DNA from: an uncultured Curtobacterium sp.
GTDB taxonomy: Bacteria; Actinomycetota; Actinomycetes; Actinomycetales; Microbacteriaceae
Reading direction: 5' to 3'
Length of the DNA: 64,000 nt
Assembly (NCBI GenBank): GCA_913778205.1
Contig: CAJYUW010000051.1
Span: forward strand, 1 to 64,000
Part shown: piece by piece, positions 1-9,003 of the stretch
Position numbering within the stretch: the stretch's first letter is position 1
Layout: the number at the start of each line of letters is the position of its first letter
Program-made: the position numbers and the translations under genes
Notes under the pieces: generated by a model
Database searches by the model: none
Told to the model about the DNA's origin: nothing
What the model saw: only the letters and a program-made list of their open reading frames with translations

Positions 1-1106
1 AAGGTGCGGACGGCAACGGTGATCCACGCGGCGACGAGGCCCACGTAGTAGACGACTGCGAGGACGGCGACGACGGTGAGTCCGGAGTGCAGGGCCAGGC
101 CGTTCAGGCCGGTGACGCAGGTGCCGACGGGGAACGTGAATGACCACCAGGTCAGGCTGAACGGCAGGTGCTCTCGGGCGGTCCGGATGGTGATGGCAAG
201 GGCGATGACGGTCCACAGCAGCGCGAAGCCGAGCATCGCGAACCCGTACACCAACGCCACGACCAGCAGTGCGTGGGCGGTCGACGCGTCGACGACGGCG
301 GGGGCGTTCGAGGCGAGGAGGTTCACTGCAGTGATCGACTGCCCGACCGGTCCGAGGACGATCCACAGTGTCGGCACCATACCGGCTGCGCCGACCTTGT
401 GCTGCGCCAGTCGGTTCCAGATCAGCGTGATCACGACCAGGGACGTGATGAGGCTGAGGCCGAAGAAGCCGTAGCAGGACCACAGCAGCGTCTCCCGCGC
501 CTGCCCGGCGGGCGCGTACGGCAGCAGGAGCGCGCCGGTGGAGGCGGATACCATCGGCGGGACGATCGGCATCAGCCACCCGCCGAACGCGGAGTCGGGT
601 TTGTTCTCGTGGCGGGTGAACGCCAGGTACGGCACCAGGACCGCTGTGAGGAGCCCGCCGATGGTGCCGATGGTCCAGAGGACCCAGTCGACGGTGACCG
701 CGGCGGGGAGGCCGATCCAGTCCTTGCCGAGGAGGATCGTGCCGGCGCCGACGGTGAGGAACGCCATCGGCGGTGCGCCGTAGAAGTGCGAGATCACCGG
801 GTGCAGGTGGTGCTTCGCTGCGGTGCTGCGGTACCGGACCCAGTGCAAGACCGTCGCGATGGTGAGGGCGACGAGCAGGACCGCGGCGATCGCCCAGACG
901 ATCGTCGCCGCCGTGCGCAGGCCGGGGAACTGCAGCGGGAGCGATGCAGCCGCGACGGCGACGATCCCGGTGCCCATGATCGACGCGAACCAGTTCGGGG
1001 TCAGGTTCGACACGATCAGACCAGGCCGCTCCAACTCCCGGAACAGCCGCCGGTCGCGCACACCATGCTCGGAAGCTGCGGGCACGTGGGCGAGGTGAGC
1101 GGACAT
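1..1106 (-). CDS. TDT-family (TehA/SLAC1-like) membrane transporter, 3' end outside window
   Basis: Translating the minus strand from the ATG at 1106 gives MSAHLAHVPAASEHGV..., then the TDT hallmark NWFASIMGTGIVAVAAA at about residues 38-54. Successive hydrophobic helices follow to the window edge (about 368 codons seen, no stop). TDT proteins (tellurite resistance/dicarboxylate transporters, related to TehA and plant SLAC1 anion channels) are ten-helix channels or exporters of small anions. The substrate cannot be told from sequence. The gene is divergent from a LysR-type regulator with a gap of about 70 bp, an arrangement that usually means local control. The family call is firm, the function is open. 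Confidence 0.85.
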   Translation of the reverse strand, partial: MSAHLAHVPAASEHGVRDRRLFRELERPGLIVSNLTPNWFASIMGTGIVAVAAASLPLQFPGLRTAATIVWAIAAVLLVALTIATVLHWVRYRSTAAKHHLHPVISHFYGAPPMAFLTVGAGTILLGKDWIGLPAAVTVDWVLWTIGTIGGLLTAVLVPYLAFTRHENKPDSAFGGWLMPIVPPMVSASTGALLLPYAPAGQARETLLWSCYGFFGLSLITSLVVITLIWNRLAQHKVGAAGMVPTLWIVLGPVGQSITAVNLLASNAPAVVDASTAHALLVVALVYGFAMLGFALLWTVIALAITIRTAREHLPFSLTWWSFTFPVGTCVTGLNGLALHSGLTVVAVLAVVYYVGLVAAWITVAVRT

Positions 1107-1123
1107 GCACCCATCGTGCGCGT

Positions 1124-1150
1124 GTTCGCCATGGTTCGGGAACGGCGAAC
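1124..1150. promoter_or_regulatory. Inverted repeat in the divergent transporter/LysR promoter region
   Basis: GTTCGCC (1124-1130) and GGCGAAC (1144-1150) form a perfect 7-bp dyad with a 13-bp spacer, centred between the two divergent starts. LysR-type regulators commonly bind such dyads (T-N11-A class) between themselves and their target gene, so this is a candidate operator. No binding data are available. Confidence 0.4.
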
Positions 1151-1176
1151 TCGTTGGCAGGGCACAATGGCTGCTT

Positions 1177-2082
1177 GTGGCACTGCGGCGGCTGACGGAC
1201 CGGACTCTGGACCTCGACACCCTCGAGGTCCTCGTCCGCATCGCGGAGACTGGATCGTTGACCCGCGCGGCCGATGTGTTGCGGGTGACGCAGCAGGCGG
1301 TGTCTGCGCGCTTGCGTGCCGCGGAGCAGGCGACCGGTCAGCCGCTGGCGCACCGGACAGCATCCGGGACCGCGCTGACCGACGCGGGCCGAGTGGTGCT
1401 CGGCCTGGCCGTCCCGGTGTTGGAGGCCTCCCGGCGGCTCGAAGCAGGAGTCGCCGCGCTCCGGGAACCGGCGGGATCCCTCGTGGTCGCAGCGTCGCAG
1501 ACGATCGCCGAACTCCTGCTGCCCGGATGGTTGCTCGCGCACCGGGCTGCCGCGCCGGATGCGTCGGTGCGTTTGATTGCGGGGAACTCCGCCGCGGTGA
1601 CCGACCTCGTTCGCTCCGGCGCTGCCGACGTCGGGTTCACGGAGACCCCTGCTGCGCCAGCTGACCTGTCCTCGCTGGTGGTCGACGAGGACGAACTCGT
1701 GGTCGTCGTCGCTCCGCACCATCCGTGGGCAAGGGCTTCGGGCATCACCGCGGATGACCTCGCGGAGACGCCGCTGCTGCTCCGTGAGGAGGGGTCCGGT
1801 ACCCGCTCCACGGTCGAGGCGTGGCTCGACGATGCTGGGCTCAGCCTGGCCGCGCCGGCGGCGGTACTGGAGACGACGGGCATCATCCGCGCCAACGCTC
1901 GGGCGGGCATCGCGCCGGCCGTGATGAGTCTCCGCACCGTCGACAGCGACCTCGCCGACGGTGCCCTCGTCCAGGTACCACTGCTCGGCCCGCCACTGAT
2001 CCGGCCGCTGCGCGCGATCTGGACCGGCCACCCGGGGCCCGCCGTCACGGCATTCCTCGACAGCGCTCGGCAGTCCCGATAG
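1177..2082 (+). CDS. LysR-family transcriptional regulator
   Basis: About 301 aa. The winged helix-turn-helix lies at about residues 10-70 (LDTLEVLVRIAETGSLTRAA, then VTQQAVSARLRAAE). A periplasmic-binding-protein-like effector domain follows (LLPGWLLAHRAAAPDASVRL, VDEDELVVVVAPHHPWA). I chose the GTG at 1177 because it places the DNA-binding domain at the usual distance from the N terminus; the in-frame ATG at 1105 would overlap the divergent transporter start and add a non-conserved tail. It most likely regulates the adjacent TDT transporter and itself. No good ribosome binding site marks the start, so the exact 5' end is uncertain. Confidence 0.85.
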   Translation: MALRRLTDRTLDLDTLEVLVRIAETGSLTRAADVLRVTQQAVSARLRAAEQATGQPLAHRTASGTALTDAGRVVLGLAVPVLEASRRLEAGVAALREPAGSLVVAASQTIAELLLPGWLLAHRAAAPDASVRLIAGNSAAVTDLVRSGAADVGFTETPAAPADLSSLVVDEDELVVVVAPHHPWARASGITADDLAETPLLLREEGSGTRSTVEAWLDDAGLSLAAPAAVLETTGIIRANARAGIAPAVMSLRTVDSDLADGALVQVPLLGPPLIRPLRAIWTGHPGPAVTAFLDSARQSR

Positions 2083-2730
2083 CCGATCGTCATCCGGGAA
2101 ACGGTCAGGGCCGCCAGCCCCGTTCGGTTACCGACCCATCCGTCGGCCCCGGGCGCTCCTGAGGGCTTCGGACTCCTACAGCCCCGCGCTGGAGCGAGCC
2201 CCGTCTCACATAGGCGGTCCGCGAACTATCCCAGCGCACGCACGTCAAACGGACGCTTCGCGACGCACGAAAGCGGAGCTCGCCCGAGTGACGATGCGGA
2301 TCGCCGCTGCCAAACAACTTGTCCAACCCCGTATTTCAGGACACGTTGTGTGGTAGTTGGACAAGTTAGCTGGCGGACGACAGCGGGACCCCCTCATCCG
2401 CAGACAGACGCAGCATCAGGTCACTTCAAGGGGTGCGACTCACACCGACGGTAATGGCCCTTATCGCAACTTTTCGGCGCAGGGGTCGATCTCCCGATAT
2501 CAGGTCGGACGAACGCCGCCCACGCTCCGAACCGCACATCAAGGCCTCACTTGACGAAGACGAGAGAGGATGCAACCCACATAACGACACGGAGGCTAGT
2601 ACTTGGAGCTTCCCGAACGATCGCAGACACCACGCTATCCTGTAACAAACTCCACTCGTGGTAGCTGGCAGTCATCCGAGCCCGGCCAACGGCGTCACGC
2701 TTGACCACCCGCCGATATAAGTACGACCGA
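2083..2730. other. Non-coding left flank of the accessory island
   Basis: About 650 bp without a convincing gene. Base composition falls from GC-rich (to about 2200) to mixed (after about 2300), marking the transition into the island. Short open frames on both strands lack recognisable domains or start signals. The segment holds the 12-bp inverted repeat at 2316-2367. I saw no tRNA-like cloverleaf, integrase gene or insertion sequence. Confidence 0.5.
2316..2367. repeat. Perfect 12-bp inverted repeat, candidate element end
   Basis: AACTTGTCCAAC at 2316-2327 is the exact reverse complement of GTTGGACAAGTT at 2356-2367 (28-bp spacer). The internal decamer TTGGACAAGT reads inward from 2357 and recurs, reading inward, at 12455-12446, next to the comEC break. 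This could be a transposon or recombination end, or an operator that matches by chance. Confidence 0.5.
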
Positions 2731-4611
2731 TCACATCGCCGGTGAGAGCTCGTCAAGAACGATCACCCGGACATGTTGACCAATTGCGGACGCACGTACC
2801 GCATCGACGGCCCGACCCTCATCTTCAGTGAACAGGACGACGGCAAGAGATTCCCTTGCCCGAGAGACACAAACATAGAAAAGACGGCGCGTCCGCTCAA
2901 TTGCAGAGTCCGCCCCTTTAGATTGGTTGGCGAGATCAGTAGCTGAGAGCTCCTTTAGGCCGAAGAGCTTGTCATACGAGTAGAGCGAATACTTTCCCTC
3001 ATTGTCGTCGAGCACCACTATCACCCGCTCGAACTCAGAGCCCTTTGTTCCGTGCTGAGTGGAGAATGGGGATTCCTGCTTCACATATGAATAGTAGCCA
3101 TTTAACTCGGACAGTGCGCAGTCAGACATCGCGTTCAAAACGTCGATCACCCGCTGATCGAGAACGACGTCGCGATGCTCACCGTCTGGGTAGAGGTACG
3201 CGGCCATCCTAGGATCAAGGTCTACGAGTCCCGCACGGGAAGCAGTGCGCAGCAACTCGCCCAGACTTGCCGTGCTTGGGTCTGCAGCAACCTGACGCAA
3301 CTCGGCAACGGCGGCCTTGCTCGATGCTAGGACGTCCTTGACATGCCGAGGTTGCTCGACGCTCCGGAAACGAGGACTACTCCGTCTTAGCACGTCAAGG
3401 ATTTCCGGCGAATTCGCACTCTTCGCCGAGCAAAGCGGCAGAATCACTTCTTTGAATGGATCCAGTGGCCAAGCGCTACCTTCGTCGAAGGCTTTGCTTA
3501 GACTGTTAGCCTTATGATCACTGAACGCAGCGTAAAGATCTTGGAAACCGAGGCGTTTGGCCGCCATGCGGTGCACAATCATCAAAATTTTTGAGCCGCC
3601 CTCATGGGCGGGTCGCGTCCAGTTCCCTGAAGAGGAATGTTTGTCGAGCCATGAGCGGACAAGTTCCAGCCGCTCGTTGCGATGATGGTCGGAGGGAAGA
3701 ACGAAACAGAAAGCCTCCCCTTCCGTCTGTTCCGCCAGACCGCTCACCTGCTGAAGGGCATCGCCTTCCGAACGAACGGCATTCACGCACGCCAGTACAC
3801 GTTGGGAGGAGCGAAAGTTTTGAGGCTTGTCGACGTTCACCCACCCAGGCTCAAGCGTCACTGATACGACGCCTTGTTGGTAGATCTGCTGCATTGGGTC
3901 ACCGAAGAAACCAAGGCACACCTTTCCGCCTGCGACCGACCAAACGCGCTTCAGCGCCTCAACTACCTTCGGAAACGTGTCCTGGCTCTCGTCCACAAAA
4001 ATGAACGGAAACTGCCGGCCCACGAGCTGCGCGAGAAGCGGTCGTGCAAGAATCATCTCCGGCACCATATTGATGACGTCAGCATGGCCGAGAGTTCCGT
4101 GAGCATAGTCTGCACCGATGCCGTAGGTCCACCGCTTGATATCCTGCACAGCAGCCTGTTGGTGTCGAAGCTTCTCTAGGTCCGCGGAATCGTTTGCCTT
4201 TGTAGACTGACGCGTTCCGGGTTTGTAGTTCTCTTGCTTCTCAATAAGACGAGCTATTTCTTCCTTAAGATGATCTGCAACCCAAGCACCAATGTCCTTC
4301 TGGAACGGCTTCGCCAGCGCCCACAGAAAGCCATGAATGGTCGACACGACGGCAAGAGCATCGTTGCCGATCTCCTTATGTATCTCGAGCGCGGCCACCT
4401 CGGTGTAGGTGATACAAGCCACACGCTGTGTCTTTGCGCGCAAGGATGTCCCACGGGTTTCTGTCACGTGTGCGAGCGCCTTAACGAGCGACGTAGTCTT
4501 GCCGGATCCTGCGCCAGCTACGACTGTGAAGCCGATCAGTCGCTCCCTGTCCAAAATATTCCGAATCTGGTGGTCCGCGTCCGTGTCAGGAGCGTCAACG
4601 CGTGTTGTCAT
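2731..4611 (-). CDS. gajB: UvrD/Rep-type superfamily 1 helicase, GajB-like partner of the OLD nuclease
   Basis: 626 aa. The start is the ATG at 4611, which overlaps the upstream nuclease stop as ATGA; the frame stays open upstream but that part is nuclease coding sequence. SF1A helicase motifs appear in order: Walker A GAGSGKTT (33-40), motif Ia CITYTEVAA, motif II FVDESQDT, motif III GFFGDPMQQIY, motif IV NFRSSQRVL, motif V HGTKGSEFERV and motif VI YVCVSRARE. In Gabija, GajB is the ATPase/helicase that acts with GajA; nucleotide depletion and DNA ends have been implicated in its activation. Known GajB is nearer 500 aa, so this is a long version. Codon use is more AT-rich than in the neighbouring chromosome, which suggests transfer. 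Confidence 0.8.
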   Translation of the reverse strand: MTTRVDAPDTDADHQIRNILDRERLIGFTVVAGAGSGKTTSLVKALAHVTETRGTSLRAKTQRVACITYTEVAALEIHKEIGNDALAVVSTIHGFLWALAKPFQKDIGAWVADHLKEEIARLIEKQENYKPGTRQSTKANDSADLEKLRHQQAAVQDIKRWTYGIGADYAHGTLGHADVINMVPEMILARPLLAQLVGRQFPFIFVDESQDTFPKVVEALKRVWSVAGGKVCLGFFGDPMQQIYQQGVVSVTLEPGWVNVDKPQNFRSSQRVLACVNAVRSEGDALQQVSGLAEQTEGEAFCFVLPSDHHRNERLELVRSWLDKHSSSGNWTRPAHEGGSKILMIVHRMAAKRLGFQDLYAAFSDHKANSLSKAFDEGSAWPLDPFKEVILPLCSAKSANSPEILDVLRRSSPRFRSVEQPRHVKDVLASSKAAVAELRQVAADPSTASLGELLRTASRAGLVDLDPRMAAYLYPDGEHRDVVLDQRVIDVLNAMSDCALSELNGYYSYVKQESPFSTQHGTKGSEFERVIVVLDDNEGKYSLYSYDKLFGLKELSATDLANQSKGADSAIERTRRLFYVCVSRARESLAVVLFTEDEGRAVDAVRASAIGQHVRVIVLDELSPAM

Positions 4612-6794
4612 TCCGGACCAGCACCTTCGGCCAACCGCTTCGTGAGCTCCTCTGGCGCGACAAGTTTTAGTTGCTCGCGTAACCACTCGAGACCCTCAGT
4701 GATATACGCAGGCGATCTCCAGGCCTGATCGGCTGCCGCGATCACACCGAGAGCAAATGCTGTCTTGTCGAAGTAGGAACCCTTTACACGCTTGAAGAGC
4801 TTCTCGTGCAACTCTGCTATCGTCAACTCAGGCGCTTTGCGAACGCTCAATCCAAGATCCTTGCCGTCCACACTCTGCGTCCAGTCAAGATTCTGAAGAG
4901 CAAAGGCTTCCTCCAGCGTGCGCCCAGCTCTGACTTCGTGGGCGGTTTGCCAAGACACCATTTCCTCGGTTTGATACGCAACGCGGATCAATCCCGCGCT
5001 GCCGTTGGATTGCAATGGTGCCTTTTGGTCAACACCGGCATCTAGGAGTTCAGCGATTTTCTCGAGCTTTGGAAGCCACTGCTTCAGCGTTTCGTTGGAA
5101 GTTATCGCGCCCGGAGTATCTACGGCACAGGATGCCGCTCGCTTGTAGCCGTCATCCCCCACCGCCGTGGTATCGGGAGCTTCTACGCTATCGAGATCCG
5201 TTATGACGAGGGTCGGCATGTTCAGAAATTCAACAAGCTTCGCGAACTTATACGCAAAAGCTCCACCGACCTCCAGGATTGTTAGATGGCAAGAGCGTAA
5301 CTCCGGAACAAATCGCTCGATGACGAGCGGGAGAAGCAAACGCTCGACATTGCCTTCAACGAGTACAGCGGCATCCGCGAAGAAGAGATCACAATGGGTC
5401 AGTTTCATGTACTGCTGCAGGAACTTCAGTGTTGTCAGCTCTTCTTCGTCGTAGAACACGGACAGGTTTCTGACGTCGCTGCAGTGCAGGCCATTTGGCG
5501 CGACTGATCGAGAGAAGTAGCGAATCGGTTTGAAGCCGCTTTCGTATATGAGATGCGGCGAATGCGTCGTGACCACCAATTGAGTCTGAAAGTCCGCTTC
5601 CGGAGCGGGCAGGATCTCGAGGATCTTCCGAATGAACACCTGCTGTAATTGAGCGTGCAAGTGAGCCTCAGGCTCCTCGATCATGACGAGGTGAATCGGC
5701 GGGCGGGAAATCTCCGCCTCGACCCACGCCTGGTGGAAATCAAGCACCTCCACAACCATGTAGATGAGATTCTTGAAGCCGAGCCCGTTGTACCGATCAG
5801 GGAGCATCTGGTCGACTGCGCCGCCAGCTCCGACTGGCGCAGGAAGCGAGTAGTGCACCTTCGCGCTGGTGCTGAGGAGGCCATGGGCATCGAAGGACGC
5901 TTTGACAACGAGGCCTGGATTGGCGATACCGGGGTAGCCCACATCGCTTAGTCGCGCAAGCGTCGGTCCAAAAACGTTGGCAAAGTGCTCGTTGAGTCGC
6001 TCCTCTGATTCAGCGATAGCTCCTAGAGCATCAAGGTCGCTATCGAGTTTCTGAAGATTTCGCTCGTAAAATCGACTCAACCGCTTCGATAGATCCTCCC
6101 CCCTACGCTGCGAATCTCCATCATGCAAGTGCCGCTGAGCATTTAGAAAGTCGACGCGAATGAGTGAATCAACGATGCTCGATGCGCCGGTAGTATGCGT
6201 GCCGAGAAAGAACGGCTCATACCCCTCTTTGAGCACAAACTGATCGTCACACTCGTTTGCATCGAGCGCATAGTACTTGATTTCGTATTCCTGCTGGAGG
6301 CGCTTCCCCAAATATTCCACCATGCTTTGCGGCCACGGCTTGTACGAAGTCTCGAATCCATCGGTTGCCGCCTTGGCTTTCTCTCGCGCTTCCATGTAGT
6401 TCGCAACGAGGGTAGCGCCGTCTCTCGGCGCATACTCCATACGGACGCCAACCGGTTCGCCTTCCCAGTCGAGGCTCGGCAAGAGTTCGAGCACGCGGTG
6501 AAGGTTATCTTCGTCAACATCGAACCACAGATCAAACGTTATCCGGGGAAGTTCCACGTTGGGGTCCCCATCCTCGACATCGAAGGAGTCGAAGAGTCCC
6601 CAGCAGTCCGAGGTGAAGTCATAGATCTGGAACGGCGCTCGCGGCTTCTGCGACAAAAACATTTGGAATAGATGCGTAGCGGACGTCTTGCCGCTGTTAT
6701 TCGCACCAACGAAAATAGTGCGCTCTTGCTCGAGATCAACTCGGGCACTCTTAAGTCGCCTGAAGTTCTCAACGCGAAAGCATTTCACTTGCAT
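4608..6794 (-). CDS. gajA: OLD-family ATPase/TOPRIM endonuclease, GajA-like
   Basis: 728 aa. The N-terminal ABC-type ATPase has Walker A VGANNSGKTS (29-38), Walker B LVMIEEPEAHLH (369-380) and the H-loop TTHSPH (409-414). The C-terminal TOPRIM nuclease has VLVEGNVE (E480, E484) and VITDLDS (D533, D535), the metal-binding acidic set. Class 2 OLD nucleases next to a UvrD helicase define Gabija anti-phage systems, in which GajA nicks DNA once released from nucleotide inhibition. This copy is about 150 residues longer than the characterised GajA, mainly between Walker A and Walker B and after the TOPRIM core. A purine-rich ribosome binding site (AGGGGG) precedes the ATG at 6794. The ATGA junction couples it to the helicase. 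Confidence 0.8.
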   Translation of the reverse strand: MQVKCFRVENFRRLKSARVDLEQERTIFVGANNSGKTSATHLFQMFLSQKPRAPFQIYDFTSDCWGLFDSFDVEDGDPNVELPRITFDLWFDVDEDNLHRVLELLPSLDWEGEPVGVRMEYAPRDGATLVANYMEAREKAKAATDGFETSYKPWPQSMVEYLGKRLQQEYEIKYYALDANECDDQFVLKEGYEPFFLGTHTTGASSIVDSLIRVDFLNAQRHLHDGDSQRRGEDLSKRLSRFYERNLQKLDSDLDALGAIAESEERLNEHFANVFGPTLARLSDVGYPGIANPGLVVKASFDAHGLLSTSAKVHYSLPAPVGAGGAVDQMLPDRYNGLGFKNLIYMVVEVLDFHQAWVEAEISRPPIHLVMIEEPEAHLHAQLQQVFIRKILEILPAPEADFQTQLVVTTHSPHLIYESGFKPIRYFSRSVAPNGLHCSDVRNLSVFYDEEELTTLKFLQQYMKLTHCDLFFADAAVLVEGNVERLLLPLVIERFVPELRSCHLTILEVGGAFAYKFAKLVEFLNMPTLVITDLDSVEAPDTTAVGDDGYKRAASCAVDTPGAITSNETLKQWLPKLEKIAELLDAGVDQKAPLQSNGSAGLIRVAYQTEEMVSWQTAHEVRAGRTLEEAFALQNLDWTQSVDGKDLGLSVRKAPELTIAELHEKLFKRVKGSYFDKTAFALGVIAAADQAWRSPAYITEGLEWLREQLKLVAPEELTKRLAEGAGPE

Positions 6795-7453
6795 ACTTGT
6801 TCCCCCTGGGACAAATTAGGAGATGCACGGTTTCATCCCGCGCGGACCCGCGTCAGAATGAATGATCTTAATACCAGCACTCAGGTAAAGCGCGGTACAA
6901 CCCCTCTGTGGTATCGATGCATACTTTGCGCTTCTTCTCACGCGTATTGCGACCTTGCTTCCGCTCACGTGGGTAACGATTGCCGTACCCGAGGCAAACC
7001 GGCGGTGGTAGCGGAGCATCGAGCTTTGGCCATGCTACTCGACCTCGATCGACGCTAGGTCCCCCGCCACAGCTTGGTCCATGTGCTCTCCGTTGCGCTG
7101 AAGATGGATCTGCCGATGTCCGACTTCGCGACCTGCTGCCCACGGCATGGGGCGCGCACTAGATTGTGCCGTCACGACATTGTGTGACCAGGTCGAACCC
7201 GGTTTCAGGGCGCTTGCCGCGGCACGCCCTTATCTCCCGGAGTTGAGCGGCCGCAAACTCGGTAGCTTGACAGACTAGCCTCCTCTCGAAGTTCTCCGCC
7301 AGGCCCTACGCGGCGTCCGTCGAGGGTGATCGAGGCGAGGGGCTTGCGCAGTTGCCAGGTCGGCTCCGGACTCGTCGGCGCCAAGATGACTGACATTGCT
7401 CACTACTGAAGGTGCCGACAAGCGGTCCCTCACCAGACGAATCAGGAGTAGTC
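6795..7453. other. Non-coding gap between the nuclease/helicase pair and the next cassette
   Basis: About 660 bp upstream of two diverging units. It should hold the promoter of the minus-strand nuclease (near 6800-6900) and that of the plus-strand cassette (near 7250-7440), but I could not identify clear -35/-10 pairs. Open frames here are short and lack recognisable motifs. No tRNA or repeat was seen. Confidence 0.5.
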
Positions 7454-7576
7454 ATGCAGATGACCCTCTCGACCGTCGAGATCAACCTCGACCTTCCCAG
7501 CCTCGGACCGCAGATCATCGTCGTCTGGATGCTCGTCCAGTCAGGCCTGGACAGGAAGAAGGCCACGCTGAAGTGA
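7454..7576 (+). CDS. Small 40-residue protein, translationally coupled to the next gene
   Basis: ATG at 7454 is preceded by AGGAG (7444-7448) at five-base spacing, a textbook ribosome binding site. The frame encodes 40 residues beginning MQMTLSTVEINLDLPSLGPQ, with a hydrophobic middle (IIVVWMLV) and a basic end (DRKKATLK). Its stop TGA shares a base with the ATG of the following gene (TGATG), implying coupled translation. The short hydrophobic stretch is too brief for a firm membrane call. Function is unknown; the good start signal and the coupling are the reasons to treat it as real. Confidence 0.55.
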   Translation: MQMTLSTVEINLDLPSLGPQIIVVWMLVQSGLDRKKATLK

Positions 7577-8421
7577 TGGGCCGGACCACACGTTCCGACG
7601 CCGAAGTGCGTTCACTCGCGCGCAGCCTCTGGGGCGGCGTCGCCGCGGCCACCGACGCCCTGGCCCGTGAGGTGCACCGACCGCCGATCAACCCGGGCAA
7701 GTCGTTCGACGTGGACTTCGTCCTCGCCGAGATGGTGCAGCTCAACCTCCTCGCCGTAGCAGACCACGCGCGTAGCATGACCGTCCTCGCAGTCCGGCCC
7801 AAGCTCGGTCCGTCATCGGCAACCGTCACTCGAGGCGCTGTCGAGTCGCTCGCACGAATCCGGTGGGTCTCCTCCGGAACAACGGAAAACGAGTGTCGTC
7901 TGCGTGCCCTCGTCGTCCTACACTCCGACGTGAACGACGCGGCGTTCGCCACGCAGTTCATCGGCGCCGACCGCGAGATGGACCGCGAGGAGTACCTCGC
8001 GGTCGTCACAACGCAGATTAAGACCTTCGATCTCGCGCGACCGAAATGGCGGCTTCGGCAAGCCGTACGAGAAGCCGTCGACGAAGCGTGGCGTTCAGCA
8101 CGCCTCGACGACTGGACGCCGTACTCGCAGCTCTCTGCCGCGGCGCACGGGATGCAACCTGCGCTCGGGGCGCTTTTAACCACCGGGGGGCTCCAGTTGC
8201 CGCGCCAGGAGATCGTCAACCATATCGGCTTCACCTACGGGATCGCCGACCGCGCGCTGCGCCACCTGCAGGACTGTCCGCTGTCGCTCCTGGCAGAGGG
8301 AGCCCTCGAACGGACGTGGCTCGAACAGACGCGGCGGTTGATGCTGATTTGGAGGAAGCTCCAGGAGGAGGACAACGGAGAGGTGGCCCTGCTGCGGCCA
8401 CGGCCTGCCCGATCGACGTAA
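7576..8421 (+). CDS. Uncharacterised helical protein of an actinobacterial family
   Basis: 281 aa, starting at the ATG of the TGATG junction at 7576. It is predicted largely helical. The segments GAVESLARIRWVSS (about 90-103) and YSQLSAAAHGMQPALGAL resemble uncharacterised actinobacterial proteins that carry an 'AVE-ARxxW' helix and an 'LSxxAHG' helix, possibly a HEPN-like four-helix fold. No catalytic motif is certain. It sits between the 40-residue ORF and a basic protein in the island, so an accessory or defence role is possible but is inference. Composition is closer to the host than that of the nuclease genes. Confidence 0.65.
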   Translation: MGRTTRSDAEVRSLARSLWGGVAAATDALAREVHRPPINPGKSFDVDFVLAEMVQLNLLAVADHARSMTVLAVRPKLGPSSATVTRGAVESLARIRWVSSGTTENECRLRALVVLHSDVNDAAFATQFIGADREMDREEYLAVVTTQIKTFDLARPKWRLRQAVREAVDEAWRSARLDDWTPYSQLSAAAHGMQPALGALLTTGGLQLPRQEIVNHIGFTYGIADRALRHLQDCPLSLLAEGALERTWLEQTRRLMLIWRKLQEEDNGEVALLRPRPARST

Positions 8422-8469
8422 AGTCTCGATATCGTCGTGCACCTCAGCACGATTCACCGAGGGGGCACG

Positions 8470-9003
8470 ATGGCCGGCTTCATCCGCACGCTCAGCGGCG
8501 TCTTTCGTCGAGCGCCGAGGAAGCGCTACATCAAGAACGCCTCACCCGGCGCGACGGTCTACGCCCGTCATGACATCGTCTCCTACCTCGTGACGGTGCC
8601 CGGCGGCACCCGCGGCGTGCTGCTCGACCACATCTTCCGTGACCGTAACAAGAGGATCGTCGTCCGCTGGGACGGCTTCGGCAACGGCGACGCGGTCGCC
8701 GCGGACCTCTCTCCGCACTTCGAGGTCGGATCACCGCAGGCAGCCGAGCCGCCCCGTCGGCCGACTGCGCCCAGGAACCGCCCGACCGCGGACCTGCGCG
8801 CGGCAGTTCGTGATGCGACCGCGACGTCGCGAGGAGCCACGCGACCAGCCCGTTCAACGACGCCAGGTGCCGGCCGAGCTCGCAGAGTAACGCAGACCGT
8901 CCGCGAGGAGCCCTACGACCCGGCTCAGCCGCCGACGCCGGAGCGCCCGCTCCGTCCGGGCGAGACTCGGCGCGTCGAGATCATCCGCGAGGAGCCCATG
9001 TAG
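8470..9003 (+). CDS. Hypothetical protein with compact N-terminal domain and basic Pro/Arg-rich tail
   Basis: 177 aa from the ATG at 8470, preceded by a G-rich ribosome binding site (GAGGGGG). Residues about 15-85 look like a small beta-rich domain (PGATVYARHDIVSYLVTV, GVLLDHIFRDRNKRIVVRWD). The remainder is low-complexity and rich in Arg, Pro and Thr, probably disordered. It lies 48 bp after the helical protein on the same strand, so probably the same transcript. I recognise no family; an SH3-like fold is a guess. Confidence 0.55.
   Translation: MAGFIRTLSGVFRRAPRKRYIKNASPGATVYARHDIVSYLVTVPGGTRGVLLDHIFRDRNKRIVVRWDGFGNGDAVAADLSPHFEVGSPQAAEPPRRPTAPRNRPTADLRAAVRDATATSRGATRPARSTTPGAGRARRVTQTVREEPYDPAQPPTPERPLRPGETRRVEIIREEPM

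Noticed and set aside
168-1664. A 498-codon plus-strand frame at the left edge
   Set aside because: It lies antisense to the TDT transporter and out of frame with the LysR gene; the product is Arg/Asp/Gly-rich low complexity.
2083-2730. A tRNA gene as island attachment site
   Set aside because: No cloverleaf-compatible segment with conserved T-loop was seen in the gap.
7268-7273. TTGACA as a -35 box for the small-ORF cassette
   Set aside because: No -10-like hexamer lies 16-19 bp downstream, and the site is about 180 bp from the start codon.
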